DNA from: Acanthococcus lagerstroemiae
Taxonomy: Eukaryota; Arthropoda; Insecta; Hemiptera; Eriococcidae
DNA length: 64,000 nt
Reading direction: 5' to 3'
Assembly (NCBI GenBank): GCA_031841125.1
Contig: CM063110.1
Location: 34,921,214 to 34,985,213 of the forward strand
The notes beneath the pieces were generated by a model. The model saw only the letters and a program-made list of their open reading frames with translations, made no database searches and had not been told where the DNA came from. The translations under genes and the position numbers were made by a program. Within the stretch, counting starts at the first letter, position 1. Every line of letters begins with the position of its first letter. Below are positions 35,370 to 47,639 of this stretch, piece after piece.

Positions 35370-35430
35370 TGTCACAAGAAAAAGGGCCTGAATGTTCATC
35401 TACCACTAAGGCCCTTTTCCAAGACACGTC
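35370..35430. repeat. Short inverted repeat
   Basis: GTGTCACAAGAAAAAGGGCC (about 35370) pairs with GGCCCTTTTCCAAGACAC (about 35411). A similar AAGGGCCTTTTCT pair occurs near 10047-10100, so this may be a short dispersed foldback. Confidence 0.5.
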
Positions 35431-35659
35431 AAAAGTGGGATTTAATGAATTTTTAAATGTCTAAGGTATTAATGAGTTTGATAAAACAGCTGTTCTATGA
35501 TAGTATGTTTCCGCGCATGGGCATTTCTTACACTGACGGCTCAACGATACCTGATAACCTGATCTGATAACTCATTTCATGTACGTTTTTGATGTTCCAA
35601 ATTTTTTGTTCTTGTTCGTGCTTTCCTCTCATCTGAAGAATAAAACGTCGTATTATACT

Positions 35660-35890
35660 ATATTTTCAATTATTCATACAACTTTTTCAGTGTTTTCTAT
35701 AGTTCTTCTTTACTTTTTTCCACTATTGCAACGTAATCTGCAAACTTTATCATTCTAACCGCCTTTCCTGGTATTATCACACCTGATTTCCTTTAATTCA
35801 CTTTTCTTCAATTACTTTTTCTATGAATAGATTGAACAGTGTGGTGAAAAACAGCAACCTTGTCTCATATAGTACGAGCAAATAGCTTTT
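35660..35890 (-). pseudogene. LINE reverse-transcriptase fragment, motif C damaged
   Basis: Minus-strand translation across frames gives RQGCCFSP followed by FTTLFNLFIEKVIEE and MIKFADYVAIVEKSKEEL, which match the end of the LINE polymerase domain (consensus RQGC-SP-LFN and FADD). The catalytic FADD reads FADY and stops interrupt the frame, so this is a dead fragment. Its 5' and 3' parts are missing. Confidence 0.6.
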
Positions 35891-36259
35891 GAAATGGCCT
35901 AAAAATGGAAAAAATTCTTTTAAAGGAGGTTTTTCCAAAAAATGTTCCTTGGGTGTTACTTATCAGCATACTAAAAATCCTGACCCCCTCGACCTGTGCT
36001 CCATGCTCCATAGGGGTCAGAACCTCCCGATTTTCTGTTTTTCTCCTCTAACTTGTTAACGAAGCGTTATTTTGAAAAAGTTTTACTACAAAAGTTAAAG
36101 AATATTAAATTCTCTACAAAAAAGGTTCTTATCACTTTTTCTCTACAAGCAACACGTTTTGAGATACGAGATGGAGAAGTACGATGATGGTTCAATCCGC
36201 GCTGATTCGCCCGGCTGATTATGAAACCTTCCCATAAACAAACCATATTTTCATCATCG

Positions 36260-38130
36260 TCATCACCTTACGGCCTCCTCGCTCAACCACCTCGATGACC
36301 CCTTAGTCCTCCAACCAGGAGCTTCCACCACCATGACTGCCCCTCCCCCACGAGGAACCTTCCCCTGAAGATCCCCTCCCCGGGACCAGAATCTTCCGCA
36401 CTATGACCTTCATTCACCTTCCCGGCCGCCTCTCTCACCAAGGACTTCCTCCTCCACCAGGACCTCGTACTCACCATCTCCCCCCACCTGGGGCCTTTAT
36501 CTCCATCTACAGTCCCCGCCACCACCGTGGCTTTCCTCTCCTCCAGGAGCTCCCTCCTCCACCATGAGTACCTCTTATCCCCCCGGGCATTTATCTACCA
36601 AAGTTTTACTGCCCCATCAAGACCCCCACCCACCACTACCTCCTTCTTCCTCAATGGCCACCCTGTCCTACCAAGGATTTCCTCCGCCACGAGGACGTCT
36701 CACCCACCACTACCCTTTGGGCTTTATCTCCCATCACAGCTCCTGTCCTCACTATGGTACCCCAACCCCCTTGAAGATCCCTGGCTATCCACCCAGGAGC
36801 TCTCACAACCATGACCACACCATCCCCCCGAGAGCCCTTCCCCCTCAGGACCCCACCCCGCCACCAGCCTCTCCCGTACCACAGCCATTTCTCTCCCCGG
36901 TCCCCACTCTCACCAAAGACTTTCTCCTCCACCAGGTACTCTTACTCATCTTAAGCCCCCGCTCCACCCAGAGCCTCCATCTCCGTCCACAGCTCACGCC
37001 CCCACAGAGGCCATCTTCCCCCTTCAGGAGCTCCCTCTTCAACCATGAACCCTCTCCTGAGGGTAGGCTACCCCTGGAAAATAGAGAATTCAAGGGGCGG
37101 GGTAGGTAACCCGCAGTGGGTTGCCAACTTCGCTGCTCCCTCCTCCACCATGACCCCCTCCCCGCCTATGATTTATCTGAAGTTAGACTATGTGTTACAT
37201 CTTGCAACTTGAGATCTTGGAGATTATGGGTAGTTATTATGTCATTATATGTCTTTTTATGCCTGTCATGAGGACCTGAGATCTCAGAGTCCAAGGTAGC
37301 TTTAAGTTAGACTATGTGTTGTATCTTGTGACTTGAAATCTTGGAGATTATGGGTAATTATGTCATTATACATCTTCTTATGTCTTATTATGTCGGTTAT
37401 GACTTAAAACTTGGAGATCTTTCATGTTAGAACAGATTATGTCCTTGAAAGTAGCTGATCTGCCCCTGCAATTTTTCTGATTTTCAGGTAGGCAACCCGC
37501 AGTGCGTTTTTTTTTAGAGAGAAAAGAGATAGAGAGATATAAGAAGGAAAAGTAGCAGGGACGAAGGCCAGGATTCAGACATCAGGCCCCTGGGAGTTTT
37601 TTTTCTGGGTGGGAGGAGTTTTGGTTTTTTCCAGGAGAGGAGGGGTGGAAATGGCGGGAGGAGGAGGAAGAGGACGAGAAGTAGAAGGTGGCAAAGGCAA
37701 ATGCTAGTACTTAGACTTCAGGCCCCTCGGAGTTTTTTCCAGAGGGGGAAGAGTTCCCCTCCACAGCTCCCGCCCTCTCATGGTCCACCTCCCCTACCAC
37801 AAACCTCTTCTTCAGCGTGCCTCACGACGCTCCTCTACCCATCAGGGACCCTCTGCTTTAGGGTAGGCCATCGCCGATGGTAGGGACCCTACACCCACCA
37901 CTACCTCCTGCCTCCATTTCCTTCCACAGCTCCCACCATGATCCTCCTCCTCCTCCAGGACCTCGATCATATACCAGGAACTCCCTCCTAGGGGTAGGCT
38001 ACCTCTCCTCAGCCACGGAGGAGAGGGAGGAGGTGGTAGGGACGAAGGCCGGGATTTAGATATCAGGCTCCTTGGAGTTTTTTTTTCAGGAGGGGGGGAG
38101 GAGGAGTTTTGGTTTTTAATATATAGAGAG
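36260..38130. repeat. GC-rich, strand-asymmetric repeat block
   Basis: From 36260 to about 37140 the plus strand is C-rich and built of variants of CTCCTCCACCATGA and CCAGGAGCTC. A 134-bp tandem dimer follows (about 37181-37314 and 37315-37380; AGTTAGACTATGTGTT). Then come three copies of a unit containing GACGAAGGCC and CAGGCCCCTNGGAGTTTTTT (about 37558, 37690 and 38037). ACCCGCAGTGNGTT occurs at about 37109 and 37488. The Pro/Ser-rich ORFs on both strands follow from the base composition. A related block in inverse orientation is at 48715-49200. Confidence 0.75.
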
Positions 38131-38763
38131 ATTATTATTATTAGCATATTTTTAACGCCATCTGGCATCGGAAAAAATGTTGACATGGCAACACTGTATT
38201 ATGATATTTGTGGTTAATTTATTTTACGAGAATACGAAAAATTTAATGTAGTTTTAAAATGCCGAGAAACGTTTTATTGAAATTTCGTTGTAAAGAACTG
38301 CTTGGCGATTGAACTATCAGAAGTGACAAGTAGAATGGACAATGCAAAAAGAAGGAATACCACGCTGGGTTAGGCAAACGAAAAATTCTTCATTGGACCA
38401 AGGGGATCGCGACACCCCTGTATGTTGTGTTGAGTTGATAATATTTCCGGATTTACATTGGTGGAACATGTTCATTAATGTTGTTCAGTGATAACGAAAT
38501 GATTTACTGCAGGAGTAAAATATTGGCGGGAATCAAATTAATGTTGTCGACGTCGAAAAACCAATTCCCGTCGGTTTGCCTAAGCAATGTTGAAAGTTGA
38601 AACAATGTTTTAACTTTTGTTTGCAACATTCAATGCGTACTATCCTCAACAAAATCACACAACTTTTGTTAGAACATTTTTCAAACGCAGTGTGTAAATG
38701 CGCCATTATACTCGTGCTCGAAAATGTTGCTCTGCTGCATGACGAATTATGTCTTTTAAAGAA

Positions 38764-39440
38764 CTAAACTAAACAATAATAATTTTTCAAAAGTGAGTAA
38801 TAAAGTAGGAGTACGGTTTTTTCGTCGTGTTTATCGAGTACCGCATTCCTAAAATTGAGGGTCGTTAACCTCTTCAGCTTTTCGGTCAGCGAAGTGGTAC
38901 TTCGTGGTGGGATGGTGACACTCTGGCGAATATCCACGAGTACATCTCGTCGATCGATTTGACCACCAACTCCATTTCCATACGTGATGGTATGCCGTTT
39001 ACGGTATCCGAAAACAACGTACAAAGTATACACCTGGGTGAAATGACGTTATCGAGACCGATTTAGCCTTAAAAAAAAAAATTCTCGCTACAATTCTGAA
39101 AAAGTCGCGAAATGTGGAGGGATGACTTCACACGTTGTCAAAACGATCTCGAAGCTGGGATGTGATTTTAATTGCGTCCGGCTGACGTACATACTATACG
39201 GTTCCGGTGTGCGGAGTGCATCGATGAAATTGGCGGAGATACCCTTTTCTATAACACCGTATTTAGTATTCCGCGTATTGTTTGTTTATTTGGCTGATAT
39301 AATAGCTCGTATATTCGCCTTGACCAAAGAGACTCGTGACTCGAAAGATCCATCGCTCACCGTATTCGAAACGTACGTTTGTAAAAATGGGTGCTGTGTG
39401 TAGTCTATCGCTGGCGGCACTATGGGTCACTAAATTCACG
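38764..39440 (-). pseudogene. Decayed gene, possibly thioredoxin-domain protein
   Basis: Unlike its surroundings, this stretch is CG-containing and codes long protein-like segments on the minus strand in one broken frame: PPAIDYTQHPFLQTYVSN, then after a TAA IEKGISANFIDALRTPEPYS and FEIVLTTCEVIPP, then, after a TAG, HTITYGNGVGGQIDRRDVLV and LTTLNFRNAVLDKHDEKTVL leading to LLYYS. The last piece resembles the start of a thioredoxin fold as in PDI or TXNDC11 (LTT-NF-..VL-LYYA), but the CxxC site that should follow is absent and the sequence diverges at once. I infer a truncated pseudogene; an alternative is poorly spliced exons of a live gene. The family guess is weak. Confidence 0.35.
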
Positions 39441-40590
39441 CCTCCGACTCAAATTCCGCGAATCCAACTATCGCGTACTATTCGTATACAATTCGTGACA
39501 ATTTAATAATAATTTCAGAATTTTCGCTGCCGCGGGTGTCACAGTATCGTATAGTAAGCGTAATCCGCACTCGAGCGGGTTCATTCATTGAAAATACATA
39601 ACCTTGACAATGACGATGTAGGTACCTATTTGTCGGCCTACGGGCACAACGTCTGTTATTCACCAACTATACGAACATCGGCGCATTTTTGAGTTGACTG
39701 TACATTATTCAAGATTTTGAAGCAGCTTACCTCTTGAAAAACACGGGCCCCTCGCGATTTGTACAATTTGTACCGCATTCCCCTTTTCATAACAGCGATA
39801 TATCGACTGGAAAACTAAAGAATTCGTTTCATATGTGGACTCGGTTAAGGAAGAAGTAACGAAGCGCCAGAAAATCAAATAACAGAGTATACTACTTAGG
39901 TCATTCTCCAGAAACTGAGACTATTCTATGACCAGCAAATTTTTGAACTGTAGCTGGAAAGCCTCCCTGTGTGTGTAGTACTTTGGTGTGGTGAGACGGC
40001 TTGGAGAAAAACTAAAAGCATATAGGAGAAGGAAAACCCCGACAGATAAACACTGATGAAAGCGAGGGGAAACTACAACAGGATTCTTCTTCCCTGGAAA
40101 TGCATCTCCATCGCCACAATTATGACAACTCACAAAGTATAGAATAATTCCGGACCTAAAAAAAAGTCTCCCATTCGGATGTCCAGGCGGAGACTACCTA
40201 GTGAGAAACGATGAAAATTGAGAATCGGGGCATAGAATATGTAAGAATACTGAATGAGGTAGGTAAAAATAGAAATTGGGAAGCCAAAGAGTTTTTCATG
40301 AGGGGGGGAGGGCAAAAATTGTGAAAGTTCCTACTGACTCGACTCAAAATTCCCAAATATCAAAGCAAAAAAAGAAACGTCTGTCTTCTTGTTGGATTTT
40401 CCCAACTTCTTAACTCAATTCCTATGTATCAAGACAAAAGAAAAAAAACAACCTTTTATCTCGGATTTCCTAGCTCCGTCTGACTGGAATCATAAATTTT
40501 CCCAACGATACACTTGGGAAAGCGCCTGAGATGAAAGAAGATATATCAAATGAAGATAAGAGTGATGAAAGAAGATATCAAATGATGATA
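39441..40590. other. Intergenic, dispersed-repeat sequence
   Basis: The segment from about 39898 (CATTCTCCAGAAACTGAGA) recurs at 41962, so this is part of a dispersed repeat. No gene recognised. Confidence 0.45.
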
Positions 40591-40985
40591 AGATTATCAG
40601 TATTACTACTGGTTTGACGCAGTCCTCCATTTCTCTCTATCTTGTGCGAATTCTTTCATTTCCAAATAACTCTTACATTTGACATCCTCGATTATCTGTT
40701 GAGCATACTGGAATGTTTGTCGACCCCTACCAAATTCTTTTCTTCCGCCCTCCCTTCTGGCAGCAGTGATATTATTCCTGGGTGCCTCAAATTATGCCCT
40801 ATTAATTTAACTCTCCTCCTCTTCCGACATTTCCAAATATCCATTTTACCTCCTGTTACCATCTTGTCTCAACACTTGTTATATTTTTAAAAATTTTTGT
40901 TTCAAGTTGTTTTCCCTCAATAAAAACGTATTATTATTCAGAAAGATTAAAATAATATGTTGAGAGATCACAATAATTTATCTTC
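40590..40985 (-). pseudogene. LINE C-terminal fragment
   Basis: On the minus strand, frames give KLIGHNLRHPGIISLLPEGR, then after a frameshift GRQTFQYAQQIIEDVKC and YLEMKEFAQDREKWRTA. This is the conserved C-terminal tail of many insect endonuclease-reverse transcriptase LINEs. It lies on the same strand as the RT fragment at 35660, but in the wrong order to be one copy with it. A/T-rich sequence at 40885-40975 is repeated at 42185-42265. Confidence 0.6.
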
Positions 40986-41500
40986 TTATAACGTTTGTGA
41001 TTCGTTCCATTATAAATAGTGAAGAGTAGTCCAAGTTAGCAAATATTGGGTTGACGCATGAGTACAAGTACCTGAATACTTATTTTGGTAGGTATCTAGA
41101 TTACTTACATTGTATACAGCCAGTATGTAAACGTGATTACTCATTAAAAAGTTTCCTCAGACGACCACCTTGTGATGAGTACAGAACACGAATTATTTCT
41201 GAAATTTTTGGTGGCGGCTAGAATTGAGAAAAAAAAAACATTGGACAGGGGTGGAAACCTTGATTTGGTAACTACATTTTCATTAATTGATTTTGAAAAA
41301 ATTTCGAATTTTTGGGGAGGGCTATAGCCTCTTATTCCGCCCCCCCCCCAGTTGCGCCCACGCATCATCCATTATCTAGAGTGTTTTATGAACTGGAAAT
41401 GCCTTGTCAATTTTTTCAGCGTTTCAAATCAGTTTCATTCCTCTTCATATTTCGAGCAGTGTGTATTTGAGTAACTTTTTCAGTTGACCCCCCCCCCCCT

Positions 41501-41502
<2 letters not shown>

Positions 41503-41535
<33 letters not shown>
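41503..41535. repeat. (CA)n microsatellite
   Basis: About 16 CA units preceded by a C12 run at 41488-41499. Confidence 0.95.
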
Positions 41536-41539
<4 letters not shown>

Positions 41540-42347
41540 GCAAGATTTGTAAAAGGGAAATGCGGAGGAATGAAGTAAAGAATCCTAAAATGCAGATCAA
41601 GGTCGTTCCTTTATATGTAAAAAAACTATTTTGACATTTTGCGTAAAATAATGTAAAATTACGTTTTTTGTGTAAAATTACATTGACGAATGTAAAAAAA
41701 TTCAGCCAATGGCAGAGAAGCAAAACTGATTGATAACAACTGATAGCGCGTATTTTTATTAAATTTGGCGTGATTTTCTAATTTCTATCAAAGTCATAAT
41801 TTATTTTCATGAAAAATCAGAAATAAAACTTTTTATTTCATAAAATATTTTGCAAAATAAACGAAAATTATGGTAAAATGTACATAGAGAATTAGTAATT
41901 GTTTTTAATTATTAAATAATCAACACTAACTGTTGGTTGACTTTGAGTATTTCACTCTCTCATTCTCCAGAAACTGAGAAAATTTATCATCAGCATCTTT
42001 TAAACCCTAATTTCCGACTTTTTTCTTTGTTTTTTGTTTTTTGGAGAGGGCGGAATATTGTGGGTTACACAATAAAATCCGTAACAAATTCCTCTTATTC
42101 ATCAGACAGGACAGTTACCATATTTTGAATGGAAAATAACAGAGTGTGTCCATCGTCGTGAATGCTAATAGTACCGGTCGTATTTTGTTTTTAATTTTCT
42201 AAGTTGTTTTTTCCCAATAAAGTGGTATTATTATTCAGAAAGATTGGAAATATACGCTAAGAAGTTCAATTTTTGCTGTCAATGATTTCATATTTCCAGA
42301 AGAGATGGTGTAAAGTTCTATTACCAGGAATTTCAATCCATTATCGG

Positions 42348-42635
42348 CAGTGGCAGATTTAGAAGCTAAGCCGATATAGGCACTCAACGAAATGTACCCC
42401 TCACCCCTCCACTCTATATCCTAATGAGCTACACTTCAAAAATTAATGATTATTTTCCAGTTGTGTTTTCTGCAACTCCAACAATATTTTCCTTTTTTGT
42501 TTCAGTCTCTTCTTCTTATTCTCTTTTTCCGAATTTCTTTCCTTTTCCCGCTGTTTTTGTACAAAAATTTGCCGCCCCTCGAAATCTGCCGCCCTAGGCA
42601 CTTGCCCAATGTGACTATTGGGAAATCCATCGCTG
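42348..42635. mobile_element. hAT-like MITE with 8-bp target duplication
   Basis: Starts CAGTGGCAGATTTAGAAGC and ends GGGAAATCCATCGCTG (inverse CAGCGATGGATTTCCC). Flanks ATTATCGG (42340-42347) and ACTATCGG (42636-42643) match at 7 of 8 bases. The 68-residue ORF on the minus strand inside it is not recognised. Confidence 0.72.
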
Positions 42636-43279
42636 ACTATCGGGGCCAATCTTTGACTGGTACAAGGATATAATTATGCATTATACGTTTTTCAGCACAA
42701 CAAATGGAAATACTGGCACGGTTTTGATCTTTAAACATGATCCAGGGGCCAGATCGTGTAGTCACTGACCCATGTGATAGCACAACTTTCAAAAATTCCT
42801 TGGAAAAGAAAATTCTCGAAGCTGGCCGAAGTCATGAATATTAGTGCTTTTGCGAAGTATGGGCAAGATATCTACCGCTCTGGACAAAATTCGTCCCCCT
42901 TCCTAAATTTTGATGCTCCCGCTCTCTAAACGTGTTGGATATTCTGTATTACTTATAAACTATAAGTATTATGAAGAAAAAAGTTTGTAACAAAAAAAGA
43001 AATGCTACCTTGATATTTTCAGTTTCTGGAAATGACTTCTTGCTAATGGAAAGAGGGAGGGAGGGTGGCAATGCGCGGAAAATCTTACAAACAGCACAGC
43101 GGTTACACCAATGTAAAAAAAAAAAATGCCGTCTTACGTAGTGTAAATAGAAACTTTAAGGGGAGTTTTGACACCCCATAGTTACAATGCTGCCGTTTCC
43201 GGGGAATACCCTTAGTTTGAAAATTTTCAAACTAGCGAGAAGAAATAATAGGGTGAAATGGTTCATATTTGCTATAAAC

Positions 43280-44010
43280 CGGTTAAATATTCAATAGTCG
43301 ATTCAACTCGATTAATCGATTATTTTTTTAATTGGCAACGTTGTTGAATCGATTAATCAATCGATTTTAATTGATTCAACTCGACGCGATTAATCGACCG
43401 ATTTTAATCGACTCAATTTGACACAATTAATCGACCGATTTCCATCGAGTCAACTTGACGCGATTCAGCTGGATTCGATTTGAATAGTTAGAATACTTAT
43501 TAGTTATTAGTTATCAGACACGAATCGATTCGGCCCATTTAAATCGGCTCGATTTGATTCAATCGAAAGTTTAAAACACAAGATAAACAAAGGAAGTCGA
43601 AGTGGCATCACGGCATTGCTATTGTTAACATGCAAGATGTAACATTAAAAGAAAAGTCGTCAAGTCACATTTAAGGGAGGAAGAGGGCGTATTCAGAAAT
43701 GGATTTAACTTGATAGATCAATCAAGTTCGCGATTTTTTTTTCTGTTTTTGCTTAAATAATGCTTTAAAACAGGAAGAAAAAAAACCGCGAACTTGACTG
43801 ATCGATCAAATTAAATAATCCATTTCTAAATACGTACATTTTTTCAATCGACGATTAAAAAATTCGATGTTTTTAATCGACTCGATTTTTTAATTGATTC
43901 AACTTTTGTAATCGATTTAAGATAATCGCGATTATAAGATTTGCCGATTTTCGACTTTTTTAATCGATTCAATTTTTTAAAATCGATTAATCGATTCAAT
44001 ACTAGAATTT
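43280..44010. repeat. Degenerate ATCGATT-rich region
   Basis: Runs of AATCGATT, CGATTAATCGA and TTTTAATCGACTC recur dozens of times with variable spacing in two parts, 43290-43580 and 43840-44005. They flank an inserted hairpin element. Looks like a decayed short-period satellite. Confidence 0.7.
43689..43835. mobile_element. Foldback MITE inside the ATCGATT region
   Basis: Arms of about 54 bp (GTATTCAGAAATGGATTTAA on the left, inverse TTAAATAATCCATTTCTAAA and TAC on the right) surround a ~37-bp loop; GATCNATCAAGTTCGCG is in both arms. Confidence 0.72.
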
Positions 44011-44655
44011 TGTGATTTTTTTGAGAGCTTAAAAAATGAGGTTGGCGCAAGAAAAAAACCTAGTGGCGCATGGTGGCACAGCACATACATATCTACTGCC
44101 GCATTTTAGAAAACCGGAACGAGATAGTGCCAAAATTGTGGCTAGAAAATGTGGAAAGCTGACGTGAAGCTATTTCATTCAACTTTTTCGTAGAAAAACA
44201 AAAATCATTTTAAAATTCACGGTAGCATTCGACGTCGTGCCTTGGGTAAGTAAATATTATTTCTCACGACCGCACGGAAATCGGAAATGCAACCAATGTT
44301 ATCAAGTGTAAGAATAGTTCTCATGTATTTGCCACTGGGTTACATACAGTCAGAGAGAGATCATCCATGAACACTGATTTTCAAATTTTCATTTGTCTAA
44401 GATACTGAAGAAATGAATAACTGGCCGCCAGATATCGATCTGTTTCAGTCGAAGCCAGCAGTAAGGGACGTACCTACAGGACGACCCCATGAAATCGCCC
44501 AAGTGAGAGAAAGTTAGCAAAATTGAGAGCCTGGGAACTAAGTCAGACCTTTTTTTCTGAACTCGCATTTTCGTTCGTTCTAGTCAACTTTTACATAGTT
44601 CAAGCAGTACAGAGGTCGAAAGTGTCCAGCTGGATTATATTTATTATATCACGCT

Positions 44656-44936
44656 CAGTGGCGGATCTAGAAATTTTCCAAGGAGGGTGTTTTGAAAATA
44701 AAACTTTTTCCACCTCCGCACTCTAAAAATCCGAGATGGATGTCATTTTAAATTGTTTCTGAAGGCCAGGTTCTTAATGTGATTAAATCGTTTCAAAATA
44801 AACATTAAAGACTGTAGTGCTGCAGATACTCAAAAACAGAAGAAAAACTCAAAACTCGAGCGGTTTTTTTTCTTCTTCGGCCCGAGAGGGAGTGTCCGAC
44901 CCCCCCCCCCCCCCTCCCACAATAGTTTCGCCACCG
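44656..44936. mobile_element. hAT-like MITE with 8-bp target duplication
   Basis: Starts CAGTGGCGGATCTAG and ends TAGTTTCGCCACCG. Flanks ATCACGCT (44648-44655) and GTCACGCT (44937-44944) match at 7 of 8. Contains a C14 run near 44901-44914. Confidence 0.72.
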
Positions 44937-45624
44937 GTCACGCTAACTCTGTGCAAGTGTCACTGTACCGATTTATTTTATCATGTTTGCGTTTAGGTTT
45001 TTCTTTTTTCGTAGGGCCTCGATTTACATGCGAAACCTTTTATTTTTGCGAGCTGTATATTTTTTCCCTTAGATGATTACATTAGATCGTATATAAGGGA
45101 AGCCAGTCAGAGGACTAGCTCCCAAACACGTCATACCATTCAATATCATACTTTTTGATAATGTCTTATAGTACCAAACTAAATAAATACTTTTTTTTTA
45201 AATCATGGAAAATAATTTTTATGAGTAGAAAAATTTGCTTTCTCTGATTTTCTTACAAGAAGCCCTGACCGAACCCGACGTTTTGATCAAGTGTACCACT
45301 TTTCAAACACTTGATACCTACTTTTTCAAATGTGTAAAATTTACAATATTTACCGCCCTTTCTAAAACTAACCCCCCCTACCAAAAAAATATATATAGGT
45401 ATTCCACTCAGCATTGTGCAAATAGTGAAAATCCATCAATATACAAAATATGACGAAGTTATTTTATTTTATTTTATTTTTTTTAATGAGTAAGTGTGCC
45501 AGTGCACACTGTGCACATCGCCTAGTTCCACCAGTGACAAGACAAAAAAAGGAAGGACTAAGAAAAACTTGCCGCCCTAAAAATTGTCCGTTCTGTGCAG
45601 CTACCTAACTCGTATATCCATAGT

Positions 45625-45884
45625 CAGTGGCGTAGCAAAGGGGATGATGCCCCACAAGGCACCTAAAATTGAATGTAAAATATGCAAAAATGAGCAATTT
45701 TTCGCTTTTAAACACATTTTTTCGAAAAATGTTTGCTCGAGCAAATAATTTTACCCTTCATTTTCAATAAATAGTCCTCTAAATATCGAGGACTTCTTTG
45801 AAATACCTCAATTTTCGACTTTTTCTCCCTAGAAAATCTCACTTTGCTCCCCCCACCCTTGGGAAAATTCTGGCTACGACACTG
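45625..45884. mobile_element. hAT-like MITE
   Basis: Starts CAGTGGCGTAGCAAAG and ends TTCTGGCTACGACACTG, inverted over about 12 bp. No clear target duplication, so the borders are less sure. Confidence 0.6.
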
Positions 45885-46249
45885 TATCCAGCCCTGTTTG
45901 AAGGCACAAACTGAGATGAAAAGGAGTCAACATTGATTTTCTAGCCAGACAAATCAAATTTCCTTGCCATGCATTTGTAGATCCTTTTCTGTCCGGTGTG
46001 GGTTTGACGTAGAATACCTACAAAAATGTGAAAAGATAACCAGTGTAGATTTCAGTTCTAAAAACAGTGAAACTGGAAATTTGCTGAACCTAAAATTTAC
46101 GATTAGAATGAGTTTTGAGGGCCCCGTCCGTGACATGTTACTGTTTATCATGCTGAGTGAGCGAACGCGCGAAAAATGAATCACATTGTAAACTATACAA
46201 ATATTTTAATTAAGAGTAAACGTTATAGGAAACTTTTTTTTTTTAATTT

Positions 46250-46990
46250 TTAATCGTATCCATGAACTTCGCCGTGAGCTGCTCGCTATGTCATCGCGAT
46301 GCCATTTTCCCAGAATTATAATCATCTTACGAGCGTTTACCTTGAGTAAACTGTGTACAGTGTACGAGTCTATATATTATTATTTTTGATTATTAAAGGA
46401 TACGTTGAAGATGTTTACCATTTCGTCGCGAATCATTAAATTAATCATGCCATAGTCACTCGTCTTATTTTTATCCTATTCCGTGTGGGCGCATTTTGGC
46501 GCCATTTTCACGGATGTCGAGCGGATGCGAAAATTCTGTCGTTTTTCGTCGAACAGTGAATAATATATTTTTTTTAGATATACGTCACGGAACTTAAGCA
46601 GCCGATCGAAGCTTAATCCGAGTATAGGTGGTTGGTATTCATCGCATTAGTTTGCAGTCTCATGTCCACATGCAGGTATACATATATATTCGAGTACAAG
46701 AGCAGACGACGGTATAGAAGATCGAGCAATGAAGGGCGTGACTGGAAATACCACATTAAGAATTTCATTTATCTCAGTCCAGTCTCGGTGCATTGTAGCT
46801 CCGAGTTCAAATGTACCCGAAGATACGTTTGCATAATTCATTACGTCGAATACTTATTATACGTATATGCAGAAAATTTATCAGTATTAGGGGATAATTA
46901 TAAGTATCTTTCGTGACAAACTAACTAATAACGAGTTTTGAAGATAAGAAAAAATGTACCACCGAACTGAACAGTCGTTTCGATCTTGAT
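46250..46990. other. CpG-containing unique stretch, possible promoter or 5' exon
   Basis: Between repeats, this stretch has more CG dinucleotides and fewer homopolymers than its flanks (GGCGCATTTTGGCGCC, ATGTCGAGCGGATGCG). A possible donor CAG/GTATAC lies at 46672-46680 on the plus strand. Overlapping ORFs on both strands (46632-46916 plus, 46647-46841 minus) are unrecognised. A noncoding first exon is possible; there is no proof. Confidence 0.2.
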
Positions 46991-47639
46991 ATTCAGTTCC
47001 TTGTGCGAAGAAAAGTGAAAACTTGGAAATTTCCGCGACTGCGTGTTGAGTCACATGACCGGCTTATCAGAATCGGATGATGAAGTTTAGTACCGAAAAA
47101 ATGAACCATGTCCTGTATTGCGGTTTCAAAATCACATTAGCTATCTGCTTAAATCAGAATTAAAACGATTTCATTTGAATAAAAATACATAATAGTCTAA
47201 TCAACTTTACTTACCTACTTACACTTATGTTAGTACAAGCGATAATCGTCTGGGAAATTTTACATTCGGGTTTTTTGTTGTTCTTTTCAACATCTCATAT
47301 CTATGGTCCAAGGGTGTACCAATGATAATTCAAACCAATAATTTTTAATTCAAAACATTTCAAACAGAAACAGGTATCCGTTAGTGGGTTAATGACCAAC
47401 CAGAAATGTCGTTTTTTTCGACCATCGACATTTTTTCGAGTCCTCCTCCCTCCCTAAATCGGTTCTAATAAAATCCAAAAAATATCGTGCAAGATATCAG
47501 GTCCACTGAATTAGAACACATGCCTCGACTTCCCTTCGCTTCTCATGAGACAGATACACGGTATTTGATAACACGGAAATTTTTTTCGACTTTTAAATGC
47601 GTTAAAAATTTGTATTCTAAGTTTCCGATAGGTCATTTA

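Noticed and set aside
36283..37109. Proline/serine-rich and glycine/arginine-rich ORFs on both strands
   Set aside because: Explained by the C-rich/G-rich repeat composition; no domain, no splice context, overlapping frames.
39122..39403. 93-codon plus-strand ORF (MTSHVVKTISKLGCDF...)
   Set aside because: Opposite-strand shadow of the minus-strand gene relic, which shows the more protein-like frame.
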